64,000 nt of DNA. Origin: CALGLS01 sp047626155 (GTDB lineage: Bacteria > Bacteroidota > Bacteroidia > Chitinophagales > Saprospiraceae). The DNA lies in NCBI GenBank assembly GCA_047626155.1, contig JBLHRR010000005.1:1-64000 (forward strand), in the 5' to 3' direction. A program made the position numbers and the translations under genes. The stretch's first letter is position 1. Each line of letters opens with the position of its first letter. This document shows, piece after piece, positions 1 through 8,532 of this stretch. The notes beneath the pieces were generated by a model. That model searched no databases and was not told the DNA's origin. It saw only the letters and a list, made by a program, of their open reading frames with translations.

Positions 1-671
1 CTTTCAATACGCAAATCGTTTGCATTCTTCATTTTAAAATTACCGTATTTTATAGTCACGTCTGCGTTACCGGAATTACCCAAGGTAGCGTTACCGTATC
101 CGAGGTCCAATGAAAAGTCACCTCCTACATTTCCCATATCAACATTTCCATATTTGATGGTCATATCTGCATCGCCTTCGATGTCTTCCACTGCGGTGTT
201 TCCGTATTTGTTGGCTACGGACAAATTATTACTGGAAGGCATTTGTACCGTATAGTGAATGCTATAATCATCACTGGAATAACTATTTCCTACAATCCAG
301 TTGAACCAACTAGCTGAGGAGGATTTTGATTCGATGTGTGTAGCTGCCGAGACATAGTTTGCGCTATTAGAAAATTCAATATCAATTCGGTCGAAAGTCT
401 CATTGGCTGCCTCTTCGTCTTTGGAGCTCACCGTGATTATAATAGTGATCTCTACCTTGTTTTGATCCCAAGTTTTCACGGTTACCTGTCCATACCGATT
501 GTTAAGGTCTACTTTTCCATCTGAAGAAATATCGAAAGTCTTTTCTATTTTTTTGGAAAATTCCTTCTTACGAAAAGGAACAGCAGCTTCTGAAATGCTG
601 GACATCATCCCAAGCAATAGTGTTACCAATAGTACGCTGTTTTTGATGTTACTAAAGATTAATTCCTTCAT
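1..671 (-). CDS. DUF4097-like (putative adhesin) surface protein, 3' end outside window
   Basis: Partial gene read on the minus strand from an ATG at 669-671 to the window edge, giving 223 codons with no stop. The product opens with a hydrophobic signal-like stretch (about residues 8-30). It then has a region around NRYGQVTVKTWD followed by recurring KYGN motifs about every 20-25 residues, separated by alternating hydrophobic strands. This pattern fits the DUF4097/putative auto-transporter adhesin beta-helix fold, so export to the periplasm or surface is likely. Its start overlaps the 3' end of the upstream anti-sigma gene by 20 bases in another frame, which suggests translational coupling. 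As last gene of a sigma/anti-sigma operon it may be a target or input of that system; this is inference. Confidence 0.7.
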   Translation of the reverse strand, partial: MKELIFSNIKNSVLLVTLLLGMMSSISEAAVPFRKKEFSKKIEKTFDISSDGKVDLNNRYGQVTVKTWDQNKVEITIIITVSSKDEEAANETFDRIDIEFSNSANYVSAATHIESKSSSASWFNWIVGNSYSSDDYSIHYTVQMPSSNNLSVANKYGNTAVEDIEGDADMTIKYGNVDMGNVGGDFSLDLGYGNATLGNSGNADVTIKYGNFKMKNANDLRIE

Positions 672-1209
672 TTTTTGTATTATTTTTAATGTTTTGCGGA
701 TTGGAATTGCTCTGTGCTTTTATGTGTGTCATAATAGTTTCGAGCAAATCAATTTTTGTCTTATAGTTAAGAATCATCGCGTTGATGATTTGTTCTTCCG
801 TCCCTTTGGGCGCTAATAGGATGTCCTCTTTTAATTCCTCCAGAGCGGCATCCAGTTGGTCTAAATCTAATGAAACTTGATCCTCGTCCATGTTTACACT
901 GGCCAACTGTTTCATCTTAGAAGAGACCTCCCGTTGGTAGTAGTTTTCCAACTCTGTAAAGTCGTCGGGTAGTTTACTGGCAATGTTTTCGGCAGCAAAA
1001 TTTCTATTTGTCAGATAGCTACCTAACACTCCTCCTACGCTTAGTAAAAGCAAGACCGCTGCCGCTACCTGAAAACCACGCCATAAACGTATGGGCTTAT
1101 TTTTTTTTTGTGGAAGTGTTTTATCCAGCTGCTCCCAGATGCGTTTGGGCGGCTGCTCCTTATCAAAAGCAGCTCGGTTTTCCCTGATATATTTTTCTAA
1201 GTTGTCCAT
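652..1209 (-). CDS. Membrane anti-sigma factor-like protein
   Basis: 185 residues. The N-terminal cytoplasmic part (1-45) is charged and holds a short helix around KRIWEQLDKTL, seen in Bacteroidota proteins next to ECF sigma factors. One transmembrane helix follows (about 46-66) and then a periplasmic helical domain rich in Glu, Asp and Leu (about 80-165). It lies 76 bases downstream of the ECF sigma gene on the same strand and overlaps the next gene, so it is the middle gene of a three-gene operon. The expected role is to hold the sigma factor at the inner membrane until a signal arrives. The assignment rests on topology and position; no zinc-binding HxxxCxxC motif is visible, so it is not a ZAS-type anti-sigma factor. 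Confidence 0.65.
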   Translation of the reverse strand: MDNLEKYIRENRAAFDKEQPPKRIWEQLDKTLPQKKNKPIRLWRGFQVAAAVLLLLSVGGVLGSYLTNRNFAAENIASKLPDDFTELENYYQREVSSKMKQLASVNMDEDQVSLDLDQLDAALEELKEDILLAPKGTEEQIINAMILNYKTKIDLLETIMTHIKAQSNSNPQNIKNNTKNEGINL

Positions 1210-1285
1210 CGTATTCCTAAAGGATTAAATAAATGTAAAAAGATTGTGGGATTCAAAAGATCCCAAGGAACAAACCTGTTGCGTT

Positions 1286-1837
1286 TCAAAGTATATGACC
1301 TCTTGATTCCTCGCTCAACAAACGCCTCAACTTCTTCTTCGCCCTGCTGTATTGTGATTTCGATGTCGTTTCCGAAACGCCTAATATTTCTCCGATTTCC
1401 TGGTGATCGTATCCTTCCATCAGATACAAATTAAATACGACTCTATAGCCATCCGGCAATTGATAAATTGCCTCTTGTATCTGTTGAATATCGTAAGGTA
1501 GGTCCGCTTCTGCTTTCTCTTCTACAATAGGGTGGTGGCTATCTTGCAACTCCGCCAGGTCTAATCGTTTCTTTTTCAAAAAATTGATGCAATTATTGAC
1601 TACGATCCTTTTGATCCAGGAACCTATCGATGCATCATAACGAAAGGTATCTAACTTGGCGAAAACATCCATAAAAGAGGTTTGGAGTACATCTTCAGCA
1701 TCCAGTTCATGGCGAAGCATCCGTAAGCAAATATTATACATGGCCGCCGAATACTTTTGATACAGGGCATATTGTGCCGATCGTTTTCCGGATCTGCAGG
1801 CTTCAACAATGTCTTTATGCGTATTGGCGTAATTCAA
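1286..1837 (-). CDS. RNA polymerase sigma factor, ECF subfamily (sigma-70 family)
   Basis: 183 residues with the two ECF domains. Sigma region 2 (about 20-85) includes the AEDVLQTSFMDVF segment that contacts core polymerase and the -10 element. Sigma region 4 (about 120-175) contains the helix-turn-helix DHQEIGEILGVSETTSKSQ. The start is read as TTG at 1837 because the codon just upstream is TAA and the next Met (residue 33) lies inside region 2. The gene heads the operon sigma / anti-sigma / DUF4097-like protein. It should direct transcription of an envelope-related regulon, probably including its own operon; the target genes cannot be told from this sequence. Confidence 0.9.
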   Translation of the reverse strand: MNYANTHKDIVEACRSGKRSAQYALYQKYSAAMYNICLRMLRHELDAEDVLQTSFMDVFAKLDTFRYDASIGSWIKRIVVNNCINFLKKKRLDLAELQDSHHPIVEEKAEADLPYDIQQIQEAIYQLPDGYRVVFNLYLMEGYDHQEIGEILGVSETTSKSQYSRAKKKLRRLLSEESRGHIL

Positions 1838-2185
1838 TTATATGGTTTCTCTGTAGTGGTTGTTTGCTTATAAGGACAGGCATAAATTTCGAGGGTTGCA
1901 TCTGTCTGAAAATAATCTATATCTGGCTCTTAGCCAATTCGGTCGGTTGGGTGGATCAAGCTTGATAAAGGCAGGTCAGGGTTGATCAGGGTTCCCCACT
2001 AACGTATGTTTATGCGAACTAAGAAAACCCTGATCTACCCATCTACCCACTAAGTAAGTCGAAGAGCCTTACATCTACCCCTACCTGTTTTTAATCCTCA
2101 TTTGGTAACTCTTGATATAAAATATTAGTACAGCTTGGTATAAGTCACTACTATTGTATCTCGTGAAAGAAAAAACTAAAATCGA
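1838..2185. other. Divergent intergenic region with an inverted repeat
   Basis: 348 bases between the sigma factor (minus) and the tolC-like gene (plus). No coding potential seen. It carries a 10-bp perfect inverted repeat (1984-1993 with 2026-2035, GATCAGGGTT/AACCCTGATC) inside a segment that recurs inverted at about 9972-10020. Promoters for both flanking operons must lie here, but no clear TAnnTTTG box was found. Confidence 0.5.
1984..2040 (-). repeat. Dispersed repeat, copy 1 (TTTTCTTAGTTYGCATAAAC family)
   Basis: The reverse complement of this segment matches 9972-10020. Both contain GTAGATCAG, one base, then TTTTCTTAGTTYGCATAAAC, followed by a GTT.GTGG block, with scattered mismatches. 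In this copy the ends form a hairpin (GATCAGGGTT/AACCCTGATC). Both copies are intergenic. Confidence 0.55.
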
Positions 2186-3628
2186 ATGTATAAAAAAATT
2201 AGCTTCTTATTCCTATGCACCTTCCTCATCCTTTGTAATGTCAATAGTCAGGAGGTATGGTCACTCGAAAAATGTATTCAAAAAGCAGTAGACAACAGCT
2301 TAAGCATGGAGCAGGCAGATGTCGGCCTCAAAGGCGCGAAGCTCGGCTCCGAAGAAAGCAAAAATGCTCGGCTCCCTACGGTGAATGGTTCATATGGAGG
2401 TAATGTCAATTTCGGTAGAACCGTCGATCCGACTACTAATGGATTTACTAATGATACCCGATTTACCAATAGCCTTGGTGTATTTGGTGCTGTTACCTTA
2501 TATAATGGAGGCAGGATTCAGAATACTATTCGTCAGAGTGGTTTCAATGAAGATGCCGCTCGTGCAGATAAAGAAAACATCGCCTCTGTTTTGGCGCTGC
2601 AAGTTGCGGAAGCTTACTTAAACATTCTATTTGCAGATGAGCAGTTGGAGAACGCAAACAAACAATTGGAGCAAACTAAAAGCCAGCTGTCACAAACAGA
2701 TAAGCTTATCCAAGCGGGTACTTTGCCAAGAGCTGATCGTCTAGATATATTGGCCACCATTGCTGGAAATGAGCAGGTGATTGTTACCCAACAAAACAAC
2801 GTCGATCTCAATTACCTGACTTTAAAGCAGCTCATGACCTTGGAACCAGACTTCGACCTGAGCATTGAAAAACCAACGGTTATCATTTCTAAAAGTTCAG
2901 ATCCAGAAGCTTTTGTCCTTCGAAATATTTACAATAAAGCTTATAATAATCAACCGATTATTAAAGCGGGGAATATTCGTTTGAAAAGTGCTGAGTTAGG
3001 AATATCCATTGCGAAATCTTTACGGATTCCTTCGGTTAGCTTATCGGGTAGTCTAAATTCTTTTTGGTCGGACAAAGGATTGGATTTTACAAGGCCGGAT
3101 TTCGGCCCTGTAGAAACAGGGTTCCCACAAGATGTGCTAATTGATGGCAGCACCAGAGCAACTATTAGTAGCGTTGGTCCATCGTTATCTTTTCCTAATC
3201 GATCCTACTTCGGACAAGTCTCTGACAATTTCGGACAAGGTCTCGGCTTAGATATCAGAATCCCGATTTACAACGCTAACCAAACTAGTATTGCTATTCA
3301 AAGAGCAGAGCTGAATATCATTAGTCAGACGATTACTAATACACAGAATGAGCAGCAACTGAAAACAGATATCCAACGCGCCATCGCGGGAGCGAAGGCG
3401 GCAGGAAAGCAATACGAGGCTTCTAAAAAAACAGTAAGCGCCTTACAGGAGGCTTATAAAAATACAGAGAAGCGTTATGAGTTGGGTGCCATTAATACCT
3501 TTGAATTCACAACTTCAAAAAACAGATTAGATCAGGCAGAAGTAGATTTGATTATTGCAAAGTACAATTACTTATACACTTTGAAAGTGGTAGATTTTTA
3601 TGAAGGGAATAAAATAACACTTCGATAG
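2186..3628 (+). CDS. TolC-family outer membrane efflux protein
   Basis: 480 residues with an N-terminal Sec signal peptide (about 1-21, ending NVNSQ). Two OEP repeats follow (about 25-225 and 255-475), each built of long amphipathic helices and two beta-strands, as in TolC trimers that form the outer membrane channel of efflux and type I export systems. The alpha-barrel segments AYLNILFADEQLENANKQLEQ and QLKTDIQRAIAGAKAAGKQY are characteristic (shown in part). The gene is followed after 95 bases by a membrane-fusion adaptor on the same strand, so the two probably form an operon. No inner-membrane transporter lies beside them. Confidence 0.9.
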   Translation: MYKKISFLFLCTFLILCNVNSQEVWSLEKCIQKAVDNSLSMEQADVGLKGAKLGSEESKNARLPTVNGSYGGNVNFGRTVDPTTNGFTNDTRFTNSLGVFGAVTLYNGGRIQNTIRQSGFNEDAARADKENIASVLALQVAEAYLNILFADEQLENANKQLEQTKSQLSQTDKLIQAGTLPRADRLDILATIAGNEQVIVTQQNNVDLNYLTLKQLMTLEPDFDLSIEKPTVIISKSSDPEAFVLRNIYNKAYNNQPIIKAGNIRLKSAELGISIAKSLRIPSVSLSGSLNSFWSDKGLDFTRPDFGPVETGFPQDVLIDGSTRATISSVGPSLSFPNRSYFGQVSDNFGQGLGLDIRIPIYNANQTSIAIQRAELNIISQTITNTQNEQQLKTDIQRAIAGAKAAGKQYEASKKTVSALQEAYKNTEKRYELGAINTFEFTTSKNRLDQAEVDLIIAKYNYLYTLKVVDFYEGNKITLR

Positions 3629-3723
3629 AAAGAGGACAGAAGGGTGCTTATTCGATCTTACGAAAAGAAGAGAAACAAGCGCTCTTTTTTATCTCTTTAA
3701 CGGCTTACAAAACAATAGGGAAA

Positions 3724-5148
3724 ATGAAAAAAGCAAAACGTAAAAACAATAAATTAATCTGGATACTACTTGGCGTCACGGCTTTGCTGATTGTTGCAGC
3801 AGTCATTCAAAGCGGAGGAAAGAAAAAAGGGATTCCAGTAGAATTGGATAAAGTAAGCCAAAGAACCATTAAGGAAACGGTGTCTGCTAGTGGTAAAGTT
3901 TTTCCAGAAAAGGAAGTCAAAATCAGCTCAGATGTATCTGGAGAGATCGTAGAACTTTTTGTAGAAGAAGGTGACTCCATCAGCGCCGGTCAGCTTTTGC
4001 TTCGTATTGATCCGGATGCTTATCAGTCGGCTGTAGAAAGAGGTCGGGCCAGTGTAAACAATGCTAAGGCAAATATGGCCAACTCTAAGGCCGCCACAGA
4101 AGGTAACAAGGCACAACTGATACAAGCTGGTGCGGAGATAGATCGAATTAAGGCACAGATCGAAAATACGAGATCCATTCACGAAAGAAATGATAAACTT
4201 TTTAAAGACGGCGTGATTTCCATTGCGGATTTCGAGGCTTCTCTCTCTAATTTGAAAACTTTAGAAGCCAATCTTCGTTCTGCGAATGCTTCCAAACAAG
4301 CTGCCGAAGCAAGTCTAGAATCGGCCAAACAGCAGGTCGCTGCTTCTTCCTTCACAGTGAAAAGTCAGGAAGCGAGTTTAAAAGAATTGCAAACCAACCT
4401 ACGACGAACCACTATTTACGCTCCTGTAAACGGTGTCATTTCCATGCTCAATGTCGAGCAGGGCGAGCGCGTAGTTGGAACGGCTCAAATGACCGGTACC
4501 GAAATTATGCGCCTCTCCAATCTTGACATTATGGAGGTTCAAGTAGATGTCAGTGAAACAGATGTTCTGCGCGTTTCGCTCAACGATGAAACCAACATAG
4601 AGGTTGATGCTTATATCGACAGAAAATTCAAAGGAGTGGTGACTGAAATCGCCAACTCTGCCACCGGTGCCAGCTCTAGTTCTCTTACCACAGATCAGGT
4701 TACGAACTTTGTTGTCAAAATAAGAATTGATTCTGAATCGTACAAAGATCTTATTTCTCCTAACAAACCGTACCCGTTCCGTCCCGGTATGTCTGCTTCT
4801 GTTGATATTACGACCGAAACGAAAAAGGGTGTCATTTGCGTTCCCATCCAAGCGGTTACTACCCGGGAGAAGGATGAAGACGAAAACGAGGACAGCGAAT
4901 CAGATGACTCGAAAGAGGTGGACGATGAAGACATCTTAGAGGTCGTCTTTCTTTCTGAAAATGGTAAAGCAAAAATGGTCGAAGTGAAAACAGGTATTCA
5001 GGACGATGATTACATTGAGATATTGGGTGGTTTGTCGGAAGGTACAGAAGTGGTAACAGGGCCATTCTCGGCGGTGTCCAAAAAGCTTAAGGACGAGAAG
5101 GAAATTTATGAAGAAGAGAAGAAAAAAGGCAAAAAGAAGAAATCGTAG
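3724..5148 (+). CDS. HlyD/MacA-type periplasmic adaptor subunit
   Basis: 474 residues. One N-terminal transmembrane anchor (about 11-28) is followed by a biotinyl-lipoyl half motif (GEIVELFVEEGDSISAGQ), a long coiled-coil hairpin (about 100-220), the second lipoyl half (TIYAPVNGVISMLNVEQGE) and a beta-barrel domain. This is the order in MacA/HlyD membrane-fusion proteins that link an inner-membrane pump to TolC. Two oddities stand out: an acidic Asp/Glu/Ser insertion at about residues 383-405 within the C-terminal membrane-proximal region, and a Lys-rich tail (KKKGKKKKS). It is the second gene of a tolC-adaptor pair, with a terminator immediately downstream. The pump, possibly a MacB-like ABC permease, must be encoded elsewhere. 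Confidence 0.88.
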   Translation: MKKAKRKNNKLIWILLGVTALLIVAAVIQSGGKKKGIPVELDKVSQRTIKETVSASGKVFPEKEVKISSDVSGEIVELFVEEGDSISAGQLLLRIDPDAYQSAVERGRASVNNAKANMANSKAATEGNKAQLIQAGAEIDRIKAQIENTRSIHERNDKLFKDGVISIADFEASLSNLKTLEANLRSANASKQAAEASLESAKQQVAASSFTVKSQEASLKELQTNLRRTTIYAPVNGVISMLNVEQGERVVGTAQMTGTEIMRLSNLDIMEVQVDVSETDVLRVSLNDETNIEVDAYIDRKFKGVVTEIANSATGASSSSLTTDQVTNFVVKIRIDSESYKDLISPNKPYPFRPGMSASVDITTETKKGVICVPIQAVTTREKDEDENEDSESDDSKEVDDEDILEVVFLSENGKAKMVEVKTGIQDDDYIEILGGLSEGTEVVTGPFSAVSKKLKDEKEIYEEEKKKGKKKKS

Positions 5149-5170
5149 TGAGGTCAGCAGTTCTCATTTT

Positions 5171-5208
5171 AAAAACGAACAACTATTGGTTAATGGTTGT
5201 TCGTTTTT
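5171..5208 (+). terminator. Rho-independent terminator after the tolC-adaptor pair
   Basis: Perfect 13-bp inverted repeat (AAAAACGAACAAC, 12-base loop, GTTGTTCGTTTTT) beginning 22 bases after the adaptor stop and ending in a T run. The A/T flanks make it usable in either direction. Confidence 0.75.
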
Positions 5209-5259
5209 AGTTGGTGGTTCCCGCAGGGCGTAAAACGATTTATTTATCAAGCATTAGAC

Positions 5260-5862
5260 ATGAAAAACAATAATACTACAGCATTAATCACCTTCATTAA
5301 AAACCCTGAAAAAGGTAAAGTGAAAACTCGCATTGCCGCTACGGTTGGCGATGACAAAGCACTTGCTATTTATAAGGCATTGATGGAACACACCCGTAAT
5401 GTTGCATTGGCCACCAATACGAACCGACTACTTTTCTACAGCGAGCAAATCAATTTTAAAGACAAATGGTCTAACGAGGATTTCCAAAAGGCACTACAAG
5501 CAGAGGGAGACTTGGGCGACAAAATAAAAAACGCTTTCGCCACTGCTTTTGAGCAAAACGAAAAGGTAGTGATCATCGGAAGCGACTGTGCTTCACTGAC
5601 TCCTGATATTGTTAGCGATGCTTTTGCAAAATTGGAAGACCATGATTTTGTCATTGGTCCTGCTATGGATGGTGGCTATTACTTAGTCGGTATGTCGTAT
5701 TTTGAACCTAGCCTTTTTGAAAATATAACCTGGAGTACCGACTCTGTTTTTCCAGATACGATGAAGGTGATTGAAGGGCTCGGGAAGACCTGTGGTCTAT
5801 TGCCCGAGTTGTCAGATATTGATTTTGAAGAAGATTGGGAGCGCTGGGGTTGGGAAATTTGA
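5260..5862 (+). CDS. DUF2064 / TIGR04282-family glycosyltransferase-like protein
   Basis: 200 residues from the ATG at 5260. A longer frame reaches back to a TTG at 5197, but that extension falls inside the preceding terminator hairpin. The protein shows a nucleotide-binding start (ALITFIKNPEKGKVKTRIA), the core motif IIGSDCASLTPDIV with the Asp expected to bind a metal, and the DGGYYLVG motif. These are diagnostic of the GT-A-fold family TIGR04282, related to cofactor guanylyl- and sugar-nucleotide transferases. The substrate is not known for this family. It ends three bases from the convergent cytochrome gene. Confidence 0.85.
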   Translation: MKNNNTTALITFIKNPEKGKVKTRIAATVGDDKALAIYKALMEHTRNVALATNTNRLLFYSEQINFKDKWSNEDFQKALQAEGDLGDKIKNAFATAFEQNEKVVIIGSDCASLTPDIVSDAFAKLEDHDFVIGPAMDGGYYLVGMSYFEPSLFENITWSTDSVFPDTMKVIEGLGKTCGLLPELSDIDFEEDWERWGWEI

Positions 5863-5865
5863 AAC

Positions 5866-6882
5866 TTAGCGCTTCGCACTTTTAACAATATAAGCACGCA
5901 AGTCTTCCAATTGCTGTCGGTTCAGCCTCTCCACCGTATATTGCGGCATATATGCTCGCTTACCTGGCTTCGGAGGAGCGCCATATCTCGCTACCTGATA
6001 TACCGAACGATGGTCATACTTACCAAAGTTCTTTTTCAAATACCGAAAGGTTTGTTTACTCTTGTCAAGATTGAAAAACGAATAACGCTCATTTGCATGA
6101 CAATGCAAACAACTGAGTTCGTATATTTTCTCTCCATTGTCTGCATTTCCAGTTAGACCAGATGACCGTTTTTTATCAGAAGGCGGTTCAATGAAATGAG
6201 CGGGAGAACCTTGAGCGTAGTATTCTTTTATTTTGCTGGCCATGGCTTTTTTATTACCATTGCCATTCATTGCTTTTTCTATTATGGGGTATGTTGTTTC
6301 ATGCAAATTCAAATCACCCATCTTTAGTTCTAAAGTCCATAAATACCCTAAAACAGATTCTAGTTCTGCCGGCTTTAGTGGACGGCCCTGAGAGCATTCT
6401 TTTGCGCAAAGCTGGATAGATTCCCGCAGATTATTACGAGCTGCAACAACGAGATCGCCATACTTTTTTTCATAATCATCATTGTAAAAAGAGCTGCGGT
6501 TGACGGCACCGTATAGGCTTGTTCCCTGTAGGAATGGCAAACCTTTTTCTGCCACGTAAGCTAGGCGGGCCTCCGGATCATATTTCGTCAAATCCGGGTC
6601 TTCTTTTTCAATATTATGGCAAGAGGTGCAAACGAAATGTTTACTCTGCAATTTTATTCTTTTACCATCGGCATCTTTAGCTATACCATATAAAGAGATG
6701 CCTTTTCCAGCTTCAACACTGTAGCCTTTAATGCTGGTGTTGGGCATATGATTTGGAGCGGCTTCCTCTAACTCCATCAAGACTTCCCAAACGGGGCTGT
6801 CCTTACTGACCTCCACCTTGGTTGAAAGGGAGCTACAGAAAAGGATGAATGCTGGTATGAGTAAGATTATTGTTTTTTTCAT
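5866..6882 (-). CDS. Diheme c-type cytochrome
   Basis: 338 residues with a hydrophobic N-terminal export signal (possible lipobox ILFC at 13-16). There are two CXXCH heme-attachment motifs: CTSCH at 85-89 and CLHCH at 258-262. A Met about 50 residues after the second motif (YMPQY) could be the distal ligand. The segment CAKECSQGRPL recalls the region between the heme domains of SoxA-like cytochromes, but no thiosulfate-oxidation genes are nearby. It is the last gene of a minus-strand run: CX4CH lipoprotein, DUF5777 barrel, then this gene, with gaps of 90 and 40 bases. It is expected in the periplasm or on a membrane as an electron carrier; its partner is unknown. Confidence 0.85.
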   Translation of the reverse strand: MKKTIILLIPAFILFCSSLSTKVEVSKDSPVWEVLMELEEAAPNHMPNTSIKGYSVEAGKGISLYGIAKDADGKRIKLQSKHFVCTSCHNIEKEDPDLTKYDPEARLAYVAEKGLPFLQGTSLYGAVNRSSFYNDDYEKKYGDLVVAARNNLRESIQLCAKECSQGRPLKPAELESVLGYLWTLELKMGDLNLHETTYPIIEKAMNGNGNKKAMASKIKEYYAQGSPAHFIEPPSDKKRSSGLTGNADNGEKIYELSCLHCHANERYSFFNLDKSKQTFRYLKKNFGKYDHRSVYQVARYGAPPKPGKRAYMPQYTVERLNRQQLEDLRAYIVKSAKR

Positions 6883-6922
6883 TAGATGAGTTTGTGGGTT
6901 CTCAGTGAATTCATTTGGTCTG

Positions 6923-7786
6923 TTACAAATTAAACAATCTCGAAATAGTAAAGCCCATTCGGAATTCGCCGTCGCCCCATTTTGAGGTTGTGTTAGGAAT
7001 GTAATCTACTGCAGAGAGTCCTTTTGTGTTGGTGAAGTTCAATTGAAAAACGTGACCGCCCGTATCAAATTCAAACCCAAGGCCAAAAGGAATTGTGGCG
7101 TCACCTTTATCTTGTAAACCAGAGATGGGTAAGTTGACATCTGCGAGAATACCAATGACTTTTGTCAGTTGAATCCGCGTTGCCGCTCCGATGCTGATGA
7201 TGTTATTTTCTTCTCCAAAAAGTACTACGTTTCGGTGAATAAAACTTGGGCTAATTTGTAATGAAAAGAGATTGGAAAATTTTCGAGCCAGTAATATTTG
7301 TGCGCCATGAACGAAACGGTGAGCTGTTTCGTCATAGAAATTAAGTTGCTCCGGATCATCTCCTTTTTTTGCTGTGGAGACTCCAGTAAACCCGAGTACC
7401 GATAAAGTCACAGGCATCCCTTCTTCCTTTTGACGAAGTATCCGGTATTTAGCCTGCCCATTGATAATGGCGTTAAAGTTAGCGGCTCCTTTCGTTCTAA
7501 AAAGTCCTACCGTTAAATTATCAGTAGCGCCATATTCTGCACCAATCAAAACATCTGCTGCATTTTCCAGACCATAGAAGTTATCCCAACCGCCATTATC
7601 TCCAGCCAAATCTCCGAAGCGGTGAGCGATCCGAATATCGAGTTGACGTTTTTGTAAAGTTTCTACGGAGTGACTATTAATAACTCTTCGATCTTTGAAA
7701 GTATCGAAGACATTGTTTGATTTTTTGTCTTGTGCCTGTATTGTTACAATTGAGCATAAAAACAGAATAAGGAGGCTATATTTCAT
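6923..7786 (-). CDS. DUF5777 family beta-barrel protein
   Basis: 287 residues with a signal peptide (about 1-18, ending IQAQ). The body of alternating polar/hydrophobic strands opens with DTFKDRRVINSHSVETLQKR and ends at RLFNL. Phrases such as RIAHRFGD, GAEYGATDNLTVGLFR and GDGEFRMGFTISR are typical of the DUF5777 outer-membrane barrel family of Bacteroidota, members of which are often found near cytochrome genes. It sits between a heme-type lipoprotein and a diheme cytochrome in one operon, so a role in electron transfer at the outer membrane is plausible. Function is unproven for the family. Confidence 0.8.
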   Translation of the reverse strand: MKYSLLILFLCSIVTIQAQDKKSNNVFDTFKDRRVINSHSVETLQKRQLDIRIAHRFGDLAGDNGGWDNFYGLENAADVLIGAEYGATDNLTVGLFRTKGAANFNAIINGQAKYRILRQKEEGMPVTLSVLGFTGVSTAKKGDDPEQLNFYDETAHRFVHGAQILLARKFSNLFSLQISPSFIHRNVVLFGEENNIISIGAATRIQLTKVIGILADVNLPISGLQDKGDATIPFGLGFEFDTGGHVFQLNFTNTKGLSAVDYIPNTTSKWGDGEFRMGFTISRLFNL

Positions 7787-7876
7787 TGATTGTGAATTTG
7801 GAGTAATGAGGGCAGCACTTTACTGCTGTATTTTATTTGAATGAGCAAGAATATAAGGTATCGGAAAGAAGTGGCA

Positions 7877-8239
7877 TTAATTCTCTAAATAACCGCCCTT
7901 AATCCAACAGCGAACTAGTTCTAATTCTTCTGCGGTCAATTCTGTTGGTCTTCCATCAGGAGCATTACTTGGTGGCATGTTCTTCTGTTCTATCACTCTT
8001 TGTTCAAACGCCCCGGAGCTGATTGCCCCTTGCATTGAAGAAAAAGAGGTAAAGTCTCCTGATCCGAAGCCGGAGACGTGGCAGCCTGCATAAGAACAGG
8101 AGTTGTCAATGATGGCTTTGATATCAGCAATATAGGTTATGGCCGTAGGGCAATCAATTACCGCTGGTTCTGGAAGCTGATCATTTGTACAAGAGGCGAA
8201 TGTAATGAGAAGGAAGAGGGATGACAGAGGTAGTTTCAT
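7877..8239 (-). CDS. Lipoprotein with a CX4CH heme-binding-type motif
   Basis: 120 residues. The SPII signal gives a lipidated Cys at 17 (TFASC). The mature protein resembles the small cytochrome-like domain of Bacteroidota and Planctomycetes lipoproteins: an NSCSYAGCH motif (C48, C53, H54) has four residues between the cysteines instead of two. A later Met in QKNMPP (M88) could be the second axial ligand, and the protein ends in a helical segment with a Cys (ELVRCWIKGG). It is first in the three-gene redox operon. Whether heme is really attached to the CX4CH motif needs experimental proof. Confidence 0.7.
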   Translation of the reverse strand: MKLPLSSLFLLITFASCTNDQLPEPAVIDCPTAITYIADIKAIIDNSCSYAGCHVSGFGSGDFTSFSSMQGAISSGAFEQRVIEQKNMPPSNAPDGRPTELTAEELELVRCWIKGGYLEN

Positions 8240-8422
8240 TTTAAGTAGTTTATACAGGTCTAATGATAGCGCAAAATTGTTAAAAATAACCTTAAATCAA
8301 AGGAGAACACTAAGAAAAATTGGCGCTAATTACGACTGTTTAAGTTATGGAAGGAATATAGCTTTTGAAATTCATCTAAAAAAGATGACCCCAATTGAAC
8401 CTTTCCTTGTTAGAAAAGTTAT

Positions 8423-8430
8423 ATTTTTGA
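8423..8430 (+). promoter_or_regulatory. Possible -7 box upstream of the bacilliredoxin gene
   Basis: TATTTTTG fits the Bacteroidota TAnnTTTG -7 consensus and lies about 100 bases before the ATG. No convincing TTTG -33 box is at the usual distance, so support is weak. Confidence 0.3.
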
Positions 8431-8532
8431 AGTCGATTTCAGCTTTAGTGTTTATAAGTTGTCATTTTCTTTAGAGCAGGTTGAACGTTTCCATCTAGTC
8501 TCTACTATTAATTCATACAAAAACAGAAAAAT

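Noticed and set aside
4399..4851. 150-codon minus-strand open frame inside the adaptor gene
   Set aside because: Lies wholly within a well-supported plus-strand gene, with biased composition and no motif; a shadow frame.
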